Shown here: positions 11,670 through 22,833 of the stretch, in pieces
Position numbering within the stretch: position 1 is the first letter of the stretch
How the letters are laid out: each line of letters starts with the position of its first letter
Assembly: GCA_023105745.1 (NCBI GenBank)
Contig: JALGQZ010000009.1
Location: forward strand, 37,314,409-37,378,408
Length of the DNA stretch: 64,000 nucleotides
Origin: Austropuccinia psidii
Lineage: Eukaryota; Basidiomycota; Pucciniomycetes; Pucciniales; Sphaerophragmiaceae
Direction of reading: 5' to 3'
Notes under the pieces: generated by a model
Databases searched by the model: none
Told to the model about the DNA's origin: nothing
What the model saw: the letters and a program-made list of their open reading frames with translations, nothing else
Made by a program: the position numbers and the translations under genes

Positions 11670-13960
11670 AGGATATTAGCTGATGTATCCATTTTAACTC
11701 TCAATTAACTCATACCATATCTCTATGTTTAACTCAAAGCTAACTCATTGTTAGCTTCAGTCATATCTCCATATGTATCTCTAAATCATCTCCTTCTTAA
11801 CTTGGCTGATATCTTGGTATAATATTTACTCATTCCTTACTTTTCACTGGGGTGGTTGGGGAGGGGTATCCCTATAATCCTAAAGTATTACTGTGACACA
11901 TCTTCCCTTTAATCTTAAACCAAGTATTTTAGATCTTTAAATTTTTCCCCATTTTGTCTCAAGTATTGATTCCATCTTCTCTCACCCTGTATATGGAGTT
12001 AAATGCAAGATATGAAAGTTTTCATATCAATGTGTGCTATTCAAGAGATTATGATTTGTTATTTAATCATATATAGTGATATCAAAGGGACTTCAAGAAC
12101 TTCAATTTTCCACAAGAAAAAGATCCCACTATATAGCTTCTCAGAAAATCAGCTCTTTGATTCAGTTTTGTAATTTTTTGCTTCAATTAATGTAGCTTGG
12201 GGAAAAAATTGTATGAAATAACTAATCACTATTATCTCAAAAAATCTACACAGATTAAATACACATAGTATAGTTGAATTTGAACTTGAATTTGAACTTG
12301 AATTTTTCTTCTATTAAGACTTTATTTTTTCACATGTAATTTGTTTAAAAGTTCATTTTGGATTCCCCAGTCAAAAATGATCCATAAATATGTACATAAA
12401 TTTGATTTTCTTCCTCTCTTAAGATATGGCTTTCTAAGCCTACATGAATTTGTTTTTATCTATATAATACCATTTATTTAAACTACTACATTTAATTGAT
12501 AACAAGATTGAATAAAAACCAAACTATATTCACAGTTCTTTTGTTAAAATTGAGGCCTTATCAAAATGTGACACATATTCCAAATTTTTGAATTATTGTA
12601 CTTTAAAGGTCTTGGAAATACAGTATTAAAATAAAAAAATCTGAACCCTCTCAGAATATTATATACAAAATAAGTATCAAAAATATTGATATATCAAAAA
12701 AGTAATCATAAATCTCTTAATAAAACAAACCAGGCTTGCTTCCATTCAATATTCTTCTCAAAGTACATTTTAACTCTGAATTTTCCTCCTTGGGTTTGTC
12801 TGGGGAGAACCTCTGTAGCCTTTCAATATTTACTGCCTTGTAACTTCTTGTCAATTCTTAGTATATATGTATGTTATATTCTGAATTGGTGTTTTCAACT
12901 AATTAATTTAATAGGCTCAAATATCCCCCATGAGGTTTCAAATTATTATAAGCTAATGAAGGTGATAATACAAAGATATCTGAGAAATTGATGAGAGATG
13001 TTTACCATTACTAATGAAGCTGATAAGCATTTCTTTTTGGTAATTTTTTGATGAATCACAATTCAATCATAAGTATAAGGCCTAAATTTCCTGTGGAAAA
13101 TCCTTCACTCACTTCTTTACTAATTGAGCGAAATGTGAAAATGAAGTTTCATCCTCTTTTTAAATAATGTTTACCAATCAAATTGAGAGTACACAAGCTT
13201 AGGCTAATCTTTTTATTAATATACATATATATAAAATAGATATAAACTTCATATCAGGTCCTTTTAAGTGTATTTTTCCTCAAACAAGATCAAAGGATAT
13301 CCCAATATTTTCCTTATCTTCAGGGTCCTTTTCTAATTAATGCTCTATCAAATAGACATCATTAGCATAGGAAAAATATTATAAAATGGCTTGAATTAAA
13401 ACAGTGCTCTTGAGGTGTAATTTTCAAGTATATCTCTTGAAGTAAAATATCTAATATTTCAGTTTCTATTTTTTCCATTTTGTATACATTCAGCTATTTT
13501 GATGGGGAAAATATTAATCCAGAGTATTTCAGAACATATTATTGTTTGATTTGGTCAAATACTATATTCATGTGGAACGACCATGTTAACTAGAAAAACT
13601 TTCACAAATACCTCAGCATCAATGTTCAAGTTAGCATAGTATCAACTCAATACTTTACTGATAAGTCCAATAAATTTAAACTAATCAACCATCACAAGAA
13701 GATTAGATTAAGCTATTATTGAGCATTGATTGTTCTTTAAAAGCATAAAACAACAAATATTACCACCTCACTTAACATGAGTAGTTTGCATTATCAACTG
13801 AAATAATGATATTACAATTTCAAAGGAAACATTATCCAATACAGTTCTCAACTTCAAAAAATTAATATCTTCCCATTGATTAAGTAATATTTTTAAAACA
13901 ATCCTAATAAGAAAAGCTTAGCACATTTCAAAAATGAATTATAAAAATAAAAAATACATC
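11670..13960. other. Gene-free AT-rich stretch
   Basis: No reading frame with a recognisable motif. The 101-codon frame at 12686-12991 has no family signature and AT-driven composition. I see no repeats of note. Confidence 0.4.
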
Positions 13961-13967
13961 TTATTAC

Positions 13968-14330
13968 CAAGGTTTATGTTCACATAAAAGTTGTAAAAGC
14001 AGTGTTTTTAATGCATAGTACCCTTCTTGAGTAGTACTGGAAGCATTTAATTCTGAAACTGTAAGTGTTTCTACCTGTAAATAAAATATTTGCATTGTTT
14101 ACTGAAAATATGCAAAATAGTCAGTATTCTTTCAAGTGACTGAGTCCCTCCAAGCAATTTGTTTTGACATCTTTTTAAATTAGTCATACTAGTTTTCAGT
14201 AACATACTGCATACGTTATGTAGTTATTTCAGGCCAAAGCAGAACATGTTATAGTCAAATACCATAGTTCCTCTCCCTTTCCAGCATTTTTTCATATCCT
14301 GAAGGTATTTAAGATCTGTCTGTTTGTGAG
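13968..14330 (-). other. Exon-like coding remnants, unidentified
   Basis: On the minus strand, 14074-13968 reads as an open 107-bp block bounded by a good acceptor (TTTACAG) and donor (GTAATA), containing TTQEGYYALKTLLLQL. Further upstream, about 14325-14220, another open block contains KYLQDMKKCWKGRG. Both look protein-like and could be exons of one gene. I do not recognise the family, and no continuous gene model can be built. Confidence 0.25.
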
Positions 14331-14399
14331 TAACAATGAATTTGTGAAATAATAAATATTAAAACTGCAAAAAGAAAATTAATATTCTAAATTAACTTA

Positions 14400-15370
14400 C
14401 CATCCTAAAAAGGCCATATCCAAAAGTGGTTAAAGAGTAAAATCATGGTTACCCTCAGCTTCTTAGAGAAATAGTAATTGTATATTTGAATTCTCTCTTC
14501 ATGAAAAACATTTAGAAAGATTAATTTTGTACATATATTATTGAACCTTTTTTTTATCATTTCTATTATTGTTTTTAAAAATGAAGTAATAAGTGAAATA
14601 GCAAGAGTCCCTGAATTAATTACATAGGACCTGAGAACAGGAGATTAATTCCTTTTTGAAAGGAAAGATTCTTTTCATATCAAAAATACTTCCATGGCTG
14701 TCTTATAAGCTTATCAATGTAATTCCCCATTATGCTTTTGATTCTGAGATTTGTTTATGTGCGAAGAATTTTTGTCAATACCAGACATGGTTTCATATTG
14801 TTCGCAGATGACCCATATTTATACTAAAACATTTTCTAAGATATGTTTGTTTGTAATATCAAAATTTTTGCCTTTCAATAACCCAATTATTATATTTTCA
14901 GAAAAATTACATGTTTTTAACATGTCTTTTTTGTTTTCATCAGCTTACTTACTCCTTAAACAATATTTAAGCATATATATAATTTCTATTACCATTTAAT
15001 TAATATGTGATGTGATGGCACAATGATGAATTTAATATATAGTAACATTCTGAATTTTAGAAAGGCTATCTTGAATTTCGAATGCTAGAGTCAGATACCA
15101 TTGTGTCTGACATTATTTTTCTTTAATTCATCATTCATTAATAATGAATTACCTTTAATCTTTTTTGTCTAATTTTGTAGCAATAGTTAAATTTTCTGTC
15201 AAAACCAAAACTAAATTCACAATGCAGGACTTGACTTAAGCTCAAGGATCGAGTGGCTCACTATCATTGTTCAAAACATGAGCTGTGTTGATACCCCTAT
15301 ATTCTTTATGCAACTGGCTTTCTTCATTTAGATTGGAACTATTGTTAAAACGTTTCAGCAAGACATTTAC
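14400..15370. other. Gene-free stretch
   Basis: AT-rich with no motif-bearing frame on either strand. The next VPS13 exons expected on the minus strand after 15406 are not found here, so that gene is truncated. Confidence 0.35.
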
Positions 15371-15405
15371 CTAATTTGATAATTAACAAACTAAGTGTTG
15401 CTTAC

Positions 15406-17843
15406 CTTTCCAATTCCCTCCGAGACATTCAAGCCAACATGGTACTCTGATCTTTTAGTTGAAGTTTTCAGCGTAAGTTTCTGATTTGCTCCCACAACAT
15501 CAAAGTTAATAGCCTTTTTGATTAAAAGTAGGTCATTAAATGTTTTTTGCTTATCAAAATAGTCTGCCAACTTTTGACCATTTGAAATCCCACTCGCAAA
15601 ACAGCGCCGTTCCTTTTGTCATCTTCTAGATGCGAAAATAGAAAAGGATGCGGCTGTTTACGATGGCTGGCATCTGTTGTGAGTTTGTATCAATGTCTTT
15701 TTCAACATTTTTGGCATCTATTCAATGAGCGAAATTGCACTTACTGACACAAAGGGTTTGACCAGCTACTCTTTTGGGTGAACACATAAAAGGCTTAGAC
15801 CCTATTGAATAATTGAGCCCTGTTTTATCTAAAAATTGCCATGGCCAATGATAAACAAATACTAAGAAACAGACTGATAACAATATGAGCATAGGTGCTC
15901 ACTAATAATTGCAGAAGGGCAATAAATTTGGATCTTAAAAGTTCCTCCTGAGACAGGGTAACACCTAAAAAGCCCCCAAAACAAAGGAATGTCAGCATTG
16001 GATCATGTAGATTCAGTGGCATAAGGGAACCCGCATAAAATGAAGACCTAATTTAATTTTGAGGCCATCTTCATCTTCCATTATCAACCGATTCTCTACA
16101 GGGAAATCTTCAGGGTTGTTTGTATTGAAAATGGCATATTCACTGCGCTTCAATCCCACAATGCCATCATCCTGTAGTAATAATAGATAAAATTGAATAT
16201 CAGACGGTAGCGAATTTTCAATTTTAATCGGAGCCTGCAAACACAAAGTGAGTTTTGGATAATACCTATCAATTTCTACTTAGCTTTGCAGGTAACGTGA
16301 GAGGCTTAAGTTTTAAAAATCGCTTACCAAACAGTGCTATCTTCTTTGTCATAAATGGTAGTAGCAGTAAAACGCCAGGCAGGTTCTTCAAGGTCGATAG
16401 ATTGACATGCTATGGTGCGGACTGGATGTTTCACTAGGTCTTTCCAAGCCAATGCTTCTTTGCACCACTTAAAGCCGAATCCAGCTTATACAGATATTAA
16501 ATATCAGTCAGCAATCTCTATTATAAAAATTGCAATGGGTACAGAACATAAGCCACCAGGAACTATCATAGATAAATTCATCATTAGTGTATTGAAAAGG
16601 TCGACAAAAAAACATCAGCATTTACCAATGTTGTAGTGCTGGCGTATGATGGAGCTAGAAAGTTCACACTACTCTGCCTGTCATTCATGGTTCCGAAAGA
16701 CATGTTCATGTCTGAGATTGCAGCAATTAAAGCACTTTGTTGATCAACTGAAGTTTTTGCAATTTTCAAATACACAGCATTGCTATCGCTCTATTCAGGA
16801 TCAGAAATGAGCATAAGCTTTGGCTTGATTGTGTCAATGCAATATGAAAAATTAGACGCCAGTTGATCATCCTGCAGTGTTGATTTGGAAGTCTTTTGAT
16901 GAGAAACACGAATCCTTTGTGAATCGTATGATGGAGAGTGGGGTTGAGTAAATAAGGCACTGATGTCAAAAAGGAAATCCAATGGAAGAATAACATTGGG
17001 TTAATTAAGTTCAAGTATCACATTTGAGTTTGCCGCCAATTGATTGTAGCTGAGAATTAGCTGATCACCATTATGATCTGCCACCGGAATTATCCCTCAA
17101 AACTTGGTAGTTTTCCATGCGCGCGTGTCGATGGTCCTAAACGCTTTAAAAAGAATTTCTGATGCCATGGACCAATCAGATTGAAATTTCCAAATCACAC
17201 GAATGCTGTTGAGTGAAAATGTAGCTATGCTATTATTTTGCGTAGTCTCAGTCACCGCAATCGTTGCATCAAACAACTCCAGAGTAACGTTTGTTACTGT
17301 AAATGCAACCTCCATAGTGGTCCACAAATAAACAACTTCTCCATCAGCCGTCTTAGCCACAGGAGCAATTCCAGGAATTAAATCCGCAGTAGCACTAGCA
17401 GCGGTAGCTTGTATAGGGCTGGGAGACGACGTATGCAAAAGCAATTCCTGGTTTAATTCGCTGAAATCAAAAATTTTGGGCACTGATGTCACTAACAACA
17501 TCAAAGCAAAATACTGAGGTTGAGTGAGGTTAATTTTCACATCCGACGTTTGGGCCATAATCTAGGTGTAAATGTAGCTTGTTAGACAAGCAAAATTATA
17601 AGCAATAGGTTAACGTGGATTCTAAAAGAAAAAACTCACATCAGTGTCTAAACCTTGGTCCAAGTCTTGATTTTGCTGTTCTTTGTTGAATGAAGCGAGG
17701 CAAACATCAATGTTAACGTCAACAAGTAATTGCAGTGTCTGCAAGTGACCTTCGTGATGCATTTTTGAGTGATATAAATTGTCCGAGGTTGCCCATGACA
17801 TGCAACTGTCACTTTGAGTCTTCATCCCAATAAGGGACAACAT
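15406..17843 (-). pseudogene. VPS13-like lipid-transfer protein, decayed internal fragment
   Basis: VPS13 proteins are very large bridge-like lipid transporters at membrane contacts. On the minus strand, exons run from 17843 to 17640 (VNIDVCLASF), then 17561 onward (PQYFALMLLVTSVP), a block GIIPVADHNGDQLILSY, a block KDLVKHPVRTIACQS with PAWRFTATTIYDKE (about 16450-16340), then APIKIENSLPSDIQF and NPEDFPVENRLI (16230-16050), and last NQKLTLKTSTKRSEYHVGL with SEGIGK ending at a GTAAGC donor (15406). Order and motifs match fungal VPS13. In-frame stops at 17097-17099 (TGA), 17001-17003 (TAA) and 16791-16793 (TAG) disable it. Both ends are missing, and unrelated sequence sits at 15.8-16.0 kb. Identity is strong at motif level. 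Confidence 0.75.
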
Positions 17844-18195
17844 CTTGGGTTCCCCGTTTGGCTAATTTGTGCACTACATAAATGCAGTCAAAAAGTATTA
17901 GCAAGAGAACTAAACGAATTAGAAAAGGCCCAAACATCAATTTTTTGTCAATTGAGATCAGGACACTCAACACTGAATCATGATATATTTCAATTTAGAT
18001 TACATAGCAATCCACTATGTGAGAAATGTCAAAGACCAGAAACAGTAAATCATTTTTGAACACACTGTATAAGATATAAAGCACAAAGAACAAAAATGAA
18101 AAGATATTTTGTTAGAGAAAAAATTATATCCAATGAAAATATTTTGACAAAGACTTTGGACATACCACAAGTATTAACGCATATAATTGATTAGA
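17824..18195 (+). pseudogene. 3' remnant of a non-LTR (LINE) retrotransposon pol
   Basis: The plus frame contains QLRSGHSTLNHDIF, then CEKCQRPETVNHF, a stop at 18057-18059, and THCIRYKAQR. The pattern QLR(S/T)GH...C..C......H....C...R is the C-terminal cysteine/histidine motif after the RT/RNase H of Tad-like and related LINEs. Only this tail remains. It adjoins the truncated edge of the VPS13 relic, so it may mark the insertion or deletion that broke that gene. Confidence 0.65.
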
Positions 18196-18422
18196 TCGCA
18201 TCAACGAATATATTTGTTTATTATTGAATGTAACAAGAATCTCAATAGAAAGATCAAAAATTTAGTTGAAAAAGAAACGCACCCATTTTCACAAAGAAGA
18301 GTTATGGAAATTTCTAAAACAAATACATGACCATAAAATTAAACCTAAGTGGAAATATTGTGGAAATGCCCAAAGAATCCAGTTGACCCAAAAAGTGTTG
18401 GAACAAGTCCTCGATTTGAATG

Positions 18423-18770
18423 TCAACCAGATGGGCCAGAAGTGTGAAATTTCTCAAAAACAAGAATTGAATTTTTGGTTGAAGTTGGGAGCGAAGCTGA
18501 GTTCAGATGACAAAACCCTAAAATCACCAATGATGTTGTCCAATCAACATGATGCACCATTAACATATTAGTTTCAGTTTCAGTCTGTTCATCGGCTGAC
18601 AAGGGTTGTGAGGATGATTGAGAATCAGTTGGAATCATCATATCAATATCTAAAAAATGTCTATGAGGTTTGGCTGGATATAGTAAGTGTTTCATTAGAT
18701 GATAACAATCGTTCATGCTAACAATAACAGACTCACCAATCTCTGAGGGTTTTGAGGGGCTGGATGGCAT
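18423..18770 (-). pseudogene. Unidentified coding relic next to a Q-rich segment
   Basis: A 115-codon minus-strand frame with protein-like composition (motifs HFLDIDMMIPTDSQSSSQ, SLVILGFCHLNSASLPTST). Upstream in the same direction (18775-18900) the translation is glutamine/asparagine-rich and interrupted by TAA codons where CAA would be expected. It may be the remains of a Q-rich regulatory protein. I cannot name the family, and the overlapping plus frame at 18266-18571 has no support. Confidence 0.3.
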
Positions 18771-18774
18771 TCAA

Positions 18775-19800
18775 GATTGAGGTTGAGCTTGAATGTTTGG
18801 ATTTTGTTGAGGACGTTGATAGTGTGATAATTGTTAATAATGTTGTTGCTGTTGAATTGTTTGTAATTGACATTATTGTTGTTGAGTTTGATCTTAGAGG
18901 TTATGAGCTGGATGAATGACAGGTTGTTGATTAACAATTAGAAGATCCTTTGTGTTAAGTTCCGAAGAAGCAGGAGATTGAGAAAGGACCAATTTGATTG
19001 ATTAGGTATAAAAATCAAATAAAGTAAAGAAGGAGGAAGAGGACAAGTACGACAAATTGATGATAAAATCAGCTGTGAGATGAGCATGAAGAGGATGGTT
19101 GAGAGAGCTGCGAGTTACAGCCAATTGGTTTACCAGACTTATGACAATTTAAAATTGTTGGTGGAGGAACATGATGATTGAAAATTAATGCTATGGTTTG
19201 AGCTACAGATGGATAGATGGATAAATTTAGATTTAGATTTGAAAGAGATTTCTGAAATAGGATTTGTTTGAAATGTTATTGTAGCAATGATGATGATGAT
19301 GGTGATATGGATGATGAAATTATTAATTTGAGTTATAGTAGATTTAATGATGTAGACAATTTTGTTAATATTTTAGGTGGTGATAGGGATGATTGGTAAA
19401 TTTCGGTTGGTGATCAAAATTGCAGGAGGATAGTTTTTGTTAGTATTAATGGTTAAATGAAGAGATATCATTAAAAAGAAGATGATTGGAGTTTCTTAAA
19501 GATTTAATTTATCCTAAGCATAGATTGACAAATTCAATCAATCAAAATCAAGCTTGAGATCAAAACAATTAAAATTGATTTCATGATTATAATTTTTATT
19601 TTTAAAGATGATGATGATGAAGATTGATGTTGTGGTTGTAAGGGTTAAGATTTTTGAAGTGATTGAGGTTGAGCGTGAATAATTTGATGTTTTTGAAGAT
19701 GTTGATGGTGTGATGATTGCTAAGATGGTTGATGATGATGAATTTTTTGTTTTCTGTGTTGAATTGATAGTAAAGAATTGTTAAAAATAAAATGGGTTAT
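18775..19800 (-). repeat. Low-complexity Q/H-rich coding relics in two similar copies
   Basis: Minus-strand translations around 18775-18890 and 19655-19760 share the layout of Q/H clusters, then HYQ or HHQ, then AQPQS. Plus-strand DNA reads GATTGAGGTTGAGCTTGAA near 18778 and GATTGAGGTTGAGCGTGAA near 19662. The remainder is GAT-rich simple sequence with no gene. Confidence 0.4.
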
Positions 19801-19829
19801 AGAAAAAAGAAATTATTTAATAAGATGTA

Positions 19830-20984
19830 TTATGTAGAAGTCGAAGCAAGTCTTTCAATAATAGAAAAATGATTATCTACTGTGAATTTCTTAATCTTTC
19901 CTTCTTGTAGATTTTTAAAAATATTATATGCTTTTTGTGAAATTTGCAAGGACATAGATAATCGAGTAAAGAAATTACTGCTACCACCTTCAGGATATAA
20001 AGTGAAATGTCTTGTATTTTTAGCTTTCCAAACCATTTGTACTATGCCTTGTTCTTTACCAGTTAAATTAATATTTGTAGAGTAGTCAGGAAAAACAAAA
20101 AACTCATTAAAAAAATCAAAATGCGAAAAAATCAAACTACCGTCTAATTTGGAAATAGGTATAGATAAAAAATAAGCATAATCAGAACAATCAGTTTTAT
20201 CAACATGAGGAAAATTAGAAAAATTATCAAAAGTAAAAGATAATTGATTAGCAAATGAAATGGAATTGAAATCAGCAAAATCTAATGCATCAAAACTAGG
20301 AATTTTAAATTCTTGCATTTTATTACAATTATTTTGAAAAAGTGTTGAGGAAAACTTTTGAAACAGATTTTTGAGTATAGTCTGAATTTTAGAAAGTTGC
20401 AATGTTAATGTATTATAAGTTTCCAAGTTTTTAGAAATAGTAGTGGAATTAATATATTTTCCAATAGTGAAATCTCCAAGCCTAGGAGGTCTCCATCCAA
20501 TAACATACATAATGCCTGAAATTTTGTTTCCTGATTCTTGGAGTTTGTTTAAAAAAAATTTATATTGAAACAAAAAGGTAGATAAAAAATTGATTTCATT
20601 CTTTTCAAACTGATTGAGCTTTGTGAAAGGTATAAATTGTACTATTGCAAAAGTTTTGAAAGGAGAATCTGAAAGATGATTATCATTCAAAATTGTAAAA
20701 CCGAAATCTAAAGAGAAATAGTTTTCTTGAATATATTTTCTATAAATAGGAGTTTTAGTTAAAAAGATAGGTCTTAGCATTTTTCTACTGTTATCATTGA
20801 GAGGAATGGGATTGAAGTAATCATCATGTAAAAATTTGCATTTTCTAAGGTAAGGGATTTGTAAATCAATGCCTAATTTTTGTGTTTCTTTTCGGTGGGA
20901 GTGTTGATGATATCTTTGAGAGTCAGAAACAATAGCCTTTCTATTTTGCATTCTAGAGGATTTTTGTTTTAACTTTCTAGGCAT
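19830..20984 (-). CDS. TET/JBP-like 2OG-Fe(II) dioxygenase
   Basis: Single-exon frame of 384 codons starting at ATG 20984. The C-terminal half has the Tet-like 2OG-Fe(II) oxygenase layout known from rust fungi: an IGWRPPR-like block (about 162-168), NFPHVDKTD with the metal-binding H260 and D262, EFFVFPDY (about 294-301), distal H326 in TRHFTLYP and the 2-oxoglutarate-binding R341 in FTRLSMSLQI. The N-terminus is basic (RKLKQK, RKETQK) and could serve nuclear entry. Family members oxidise modified bases in DNA (5-methylcytosine for TET, thymine for JBP); the substrate here is unknown. Unlike most neighbours it has no stop or frameshift and keeps every expected catalytic residue. An inverted repeat lies just upstream. 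Basidiomycete TET/JBP genes are known to be expanded with DNA transposons, which fits the Plavaka transposase 7.5 kb away. Confidence 0.8.
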   Translation of the reverse strand: MPRKLKQKSSRMQNRKAIVSDSQRYHQHSHRKETQKLGIDLQIPYLRKCKFLHDDYFNPIPLNDNSRKMLRPIFLTKTPIYRKYIQENYFSLDFGFTILNDNHLSDSPFKTFAIVQFIPFTKLNQFEKNEINFLSTFLFQYKFFLNKLQESGNKISGIMYVIGWRPPRLGDFTIGKYINSTTISKNLETYNTLTLQLSKIQTILKNLFQKFSSTLFQNNCNKMQEFKIPSFDALDFADFNSISFANQLSFTFDNFSNFPHVDKTDCSDYAYFLSIPISKLDGSLIFSHFDFFNEFFVFPDYSTNINLTGKEQGIVQMVWKAKNTRHFTLYPEGGSSNFFTRLSMSLQISQKAYNIFKNLQEGKIKKFTVDNHFSIIERLASTST

Positions 20985-21040
20985 GATAGTAGAAATTAAA
21001 AAGTAAGAAGTTGAAAAAAACTAAAAAGAATAATTAAAAG

Positions 21041-21152
21041 AAATGATTTTTTTTAAAAAAAAACTGAATAACGTTAGCCCCATTTTACAATGAGTTTAGC
21101 CACTCTTCGACGTACTCCCATACATTCAGCTTTTTTAAAAAAAAAATCATTT
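21041..21152. repeat. Imperfect inverted repeat upstream of the dioxygenase
   Basis: Left arm 21041-21069 and right arm 21124-21152 are near reverse complements (AAATGATT...CTGAAT and ATTCAG...AATCATTT, with T/A runs inside) around a 54-bp unique loop. It starts 57 bp upstream of the dioxygenase ATG. It could be a small MITE-like unit or a promoter-proximal hairpin. No target duplication is clear. Confidence 0.5.
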
Positions 21153-21159
21153 AATTTTA

Positions 21160-22830
21160 TTATTTCATAAAAGAGTAAAAGATGAAATCATTAGATAGTT
21201 GGAAAAAATTAATTAAGAGTAGAGAATTAAAAAGAGCTATGATTCCGGTTAGTATGAGATTTGATAGATGAGTTTGAGAATTAAAATAGAAAGTTCATTT
21301 CCAAAAGAATTAAAAAACATCAAAGTAATTGAGCTAATTTCAAATGAAATCAAAAAGAAACTTAGTTGAGAAAGTATGAATTATTGAATTTGAAATAATT
21401 AGTTTGACAGATTAATTTAATTAAGTAAAATTCAATTAATTAATTTACTTGATTTGAAATTGAATTAATTAATTTAATGAATTTGAAATGGGATTGAATC
21501 AATTAATTTAATTAATTAGTTAAAATTCAAATTGAATTAATTAATTAATTAATTGAAATGAATCATTTAATTAAATTAATTAGTTAAAATTCAAATTGAA
21601 TTAATTCATTAATTCATTGAAATGAATCAATTAATTAAATTAATTAATTTCAATGAATCAATTTATTAATTTATTTCATTAATTACTTTCAATGAATCAA
21701 TTTGATTAATTAATTAATCTCTATGAAACAATGAATTAATTAAATTGAAATGGAATCGAATTAAATAATTTAATTAATTAGTTAAATTTCAAATTGAATT
21801 ATTTAATTAATTAATTTTATTGAATAAATTAATTGATGAATTATTTTCAATTAATTAATTTTAATGAATGAATTAATTAACTTAATAAATTAATTAATTT
21901 CATTGAGTCAATTAAATTGATTAATTCATTGATTTCAATGAATAAATCAATTAATTTAATTGATTAGTTAATTTCATTGAATCAATTAATTAATTTCAAA
22001 TAATCAATTAAATAATTAAATTTATTCATTGAGAATCAAATTTATTTAATTGGTAATGAAATGTAACTATTGAAAATGAAATGTAATTAATTGAAAACAA
22101 ATGATTTGGGTATGTGAAAAGGAAATTTTAAAAATTGATGTAGTTGATAAGTGAAATTGAAATTCAATCACAATGGATTCATTTTAATTATTGAAAGTGA
22201 AGTAATTAAATTTATTAATTGAAAAAATACATGAGTTGATTATGTGAAAGGCAAAATTGATAAATTTGAGTTTATATGAACTGAAAGTAATCATTTTAAT
22301 GGTTTAATTAAAGTTTTTTAAACGAAATTGAAAATTATTTAGACATAATAAATTAATGGTGTAATTAAACAAAGATTCATTTGGAATGAAAAAAAGGAAG
22401 ATATAATAAAAACAAAATAAGATATAAGCAAGAAAATAAAACAAATAAAAATAAATGGGTGGAAAAAATTGGGTCAGAGTTGAGTTGGGGTTGGCAAATG
22501 TGGATTAAGAAATTTAAAAGAGGTCAATATTTAACAGCAAGCAATATTAGATGGGAGTATAATTTTTCTTACAAAGTAAATAAAGAAAAGGATGAAATAA
22601 CTTAACTTATTGGCAATAATGCGAGTCAAGTCAGCATGGTATGGTCATAAGAAAAGACGAGGTTTTTTGATTGCTTTTGAAAATGAAAAGGGCGTGTGAA
22701 AATAAAGGTATTCTAAAATTTAAAGCATGGACATTATAAAACAAAAAAAGATTTAACTGGTTCTTGTAATAGGAAATTAATTACAATGGTTTGATTATCA
22801 TGTGTAAGTAAATTAGAAACAGGAGGTAAA
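21160..22830. repeat. AATTAATT low-complexity tract and gene-free spacer
   Basis: From about 21360 to 22020 the sequence is dominated by AATTAATT, TTAATTGA and ATGAATCA words with slippage-like variation. From 22020 to 22830 it is AT-rich spacer without a motif-bearing frame. Confidence 0.6.
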
Positions 22831-22833
22831 GCA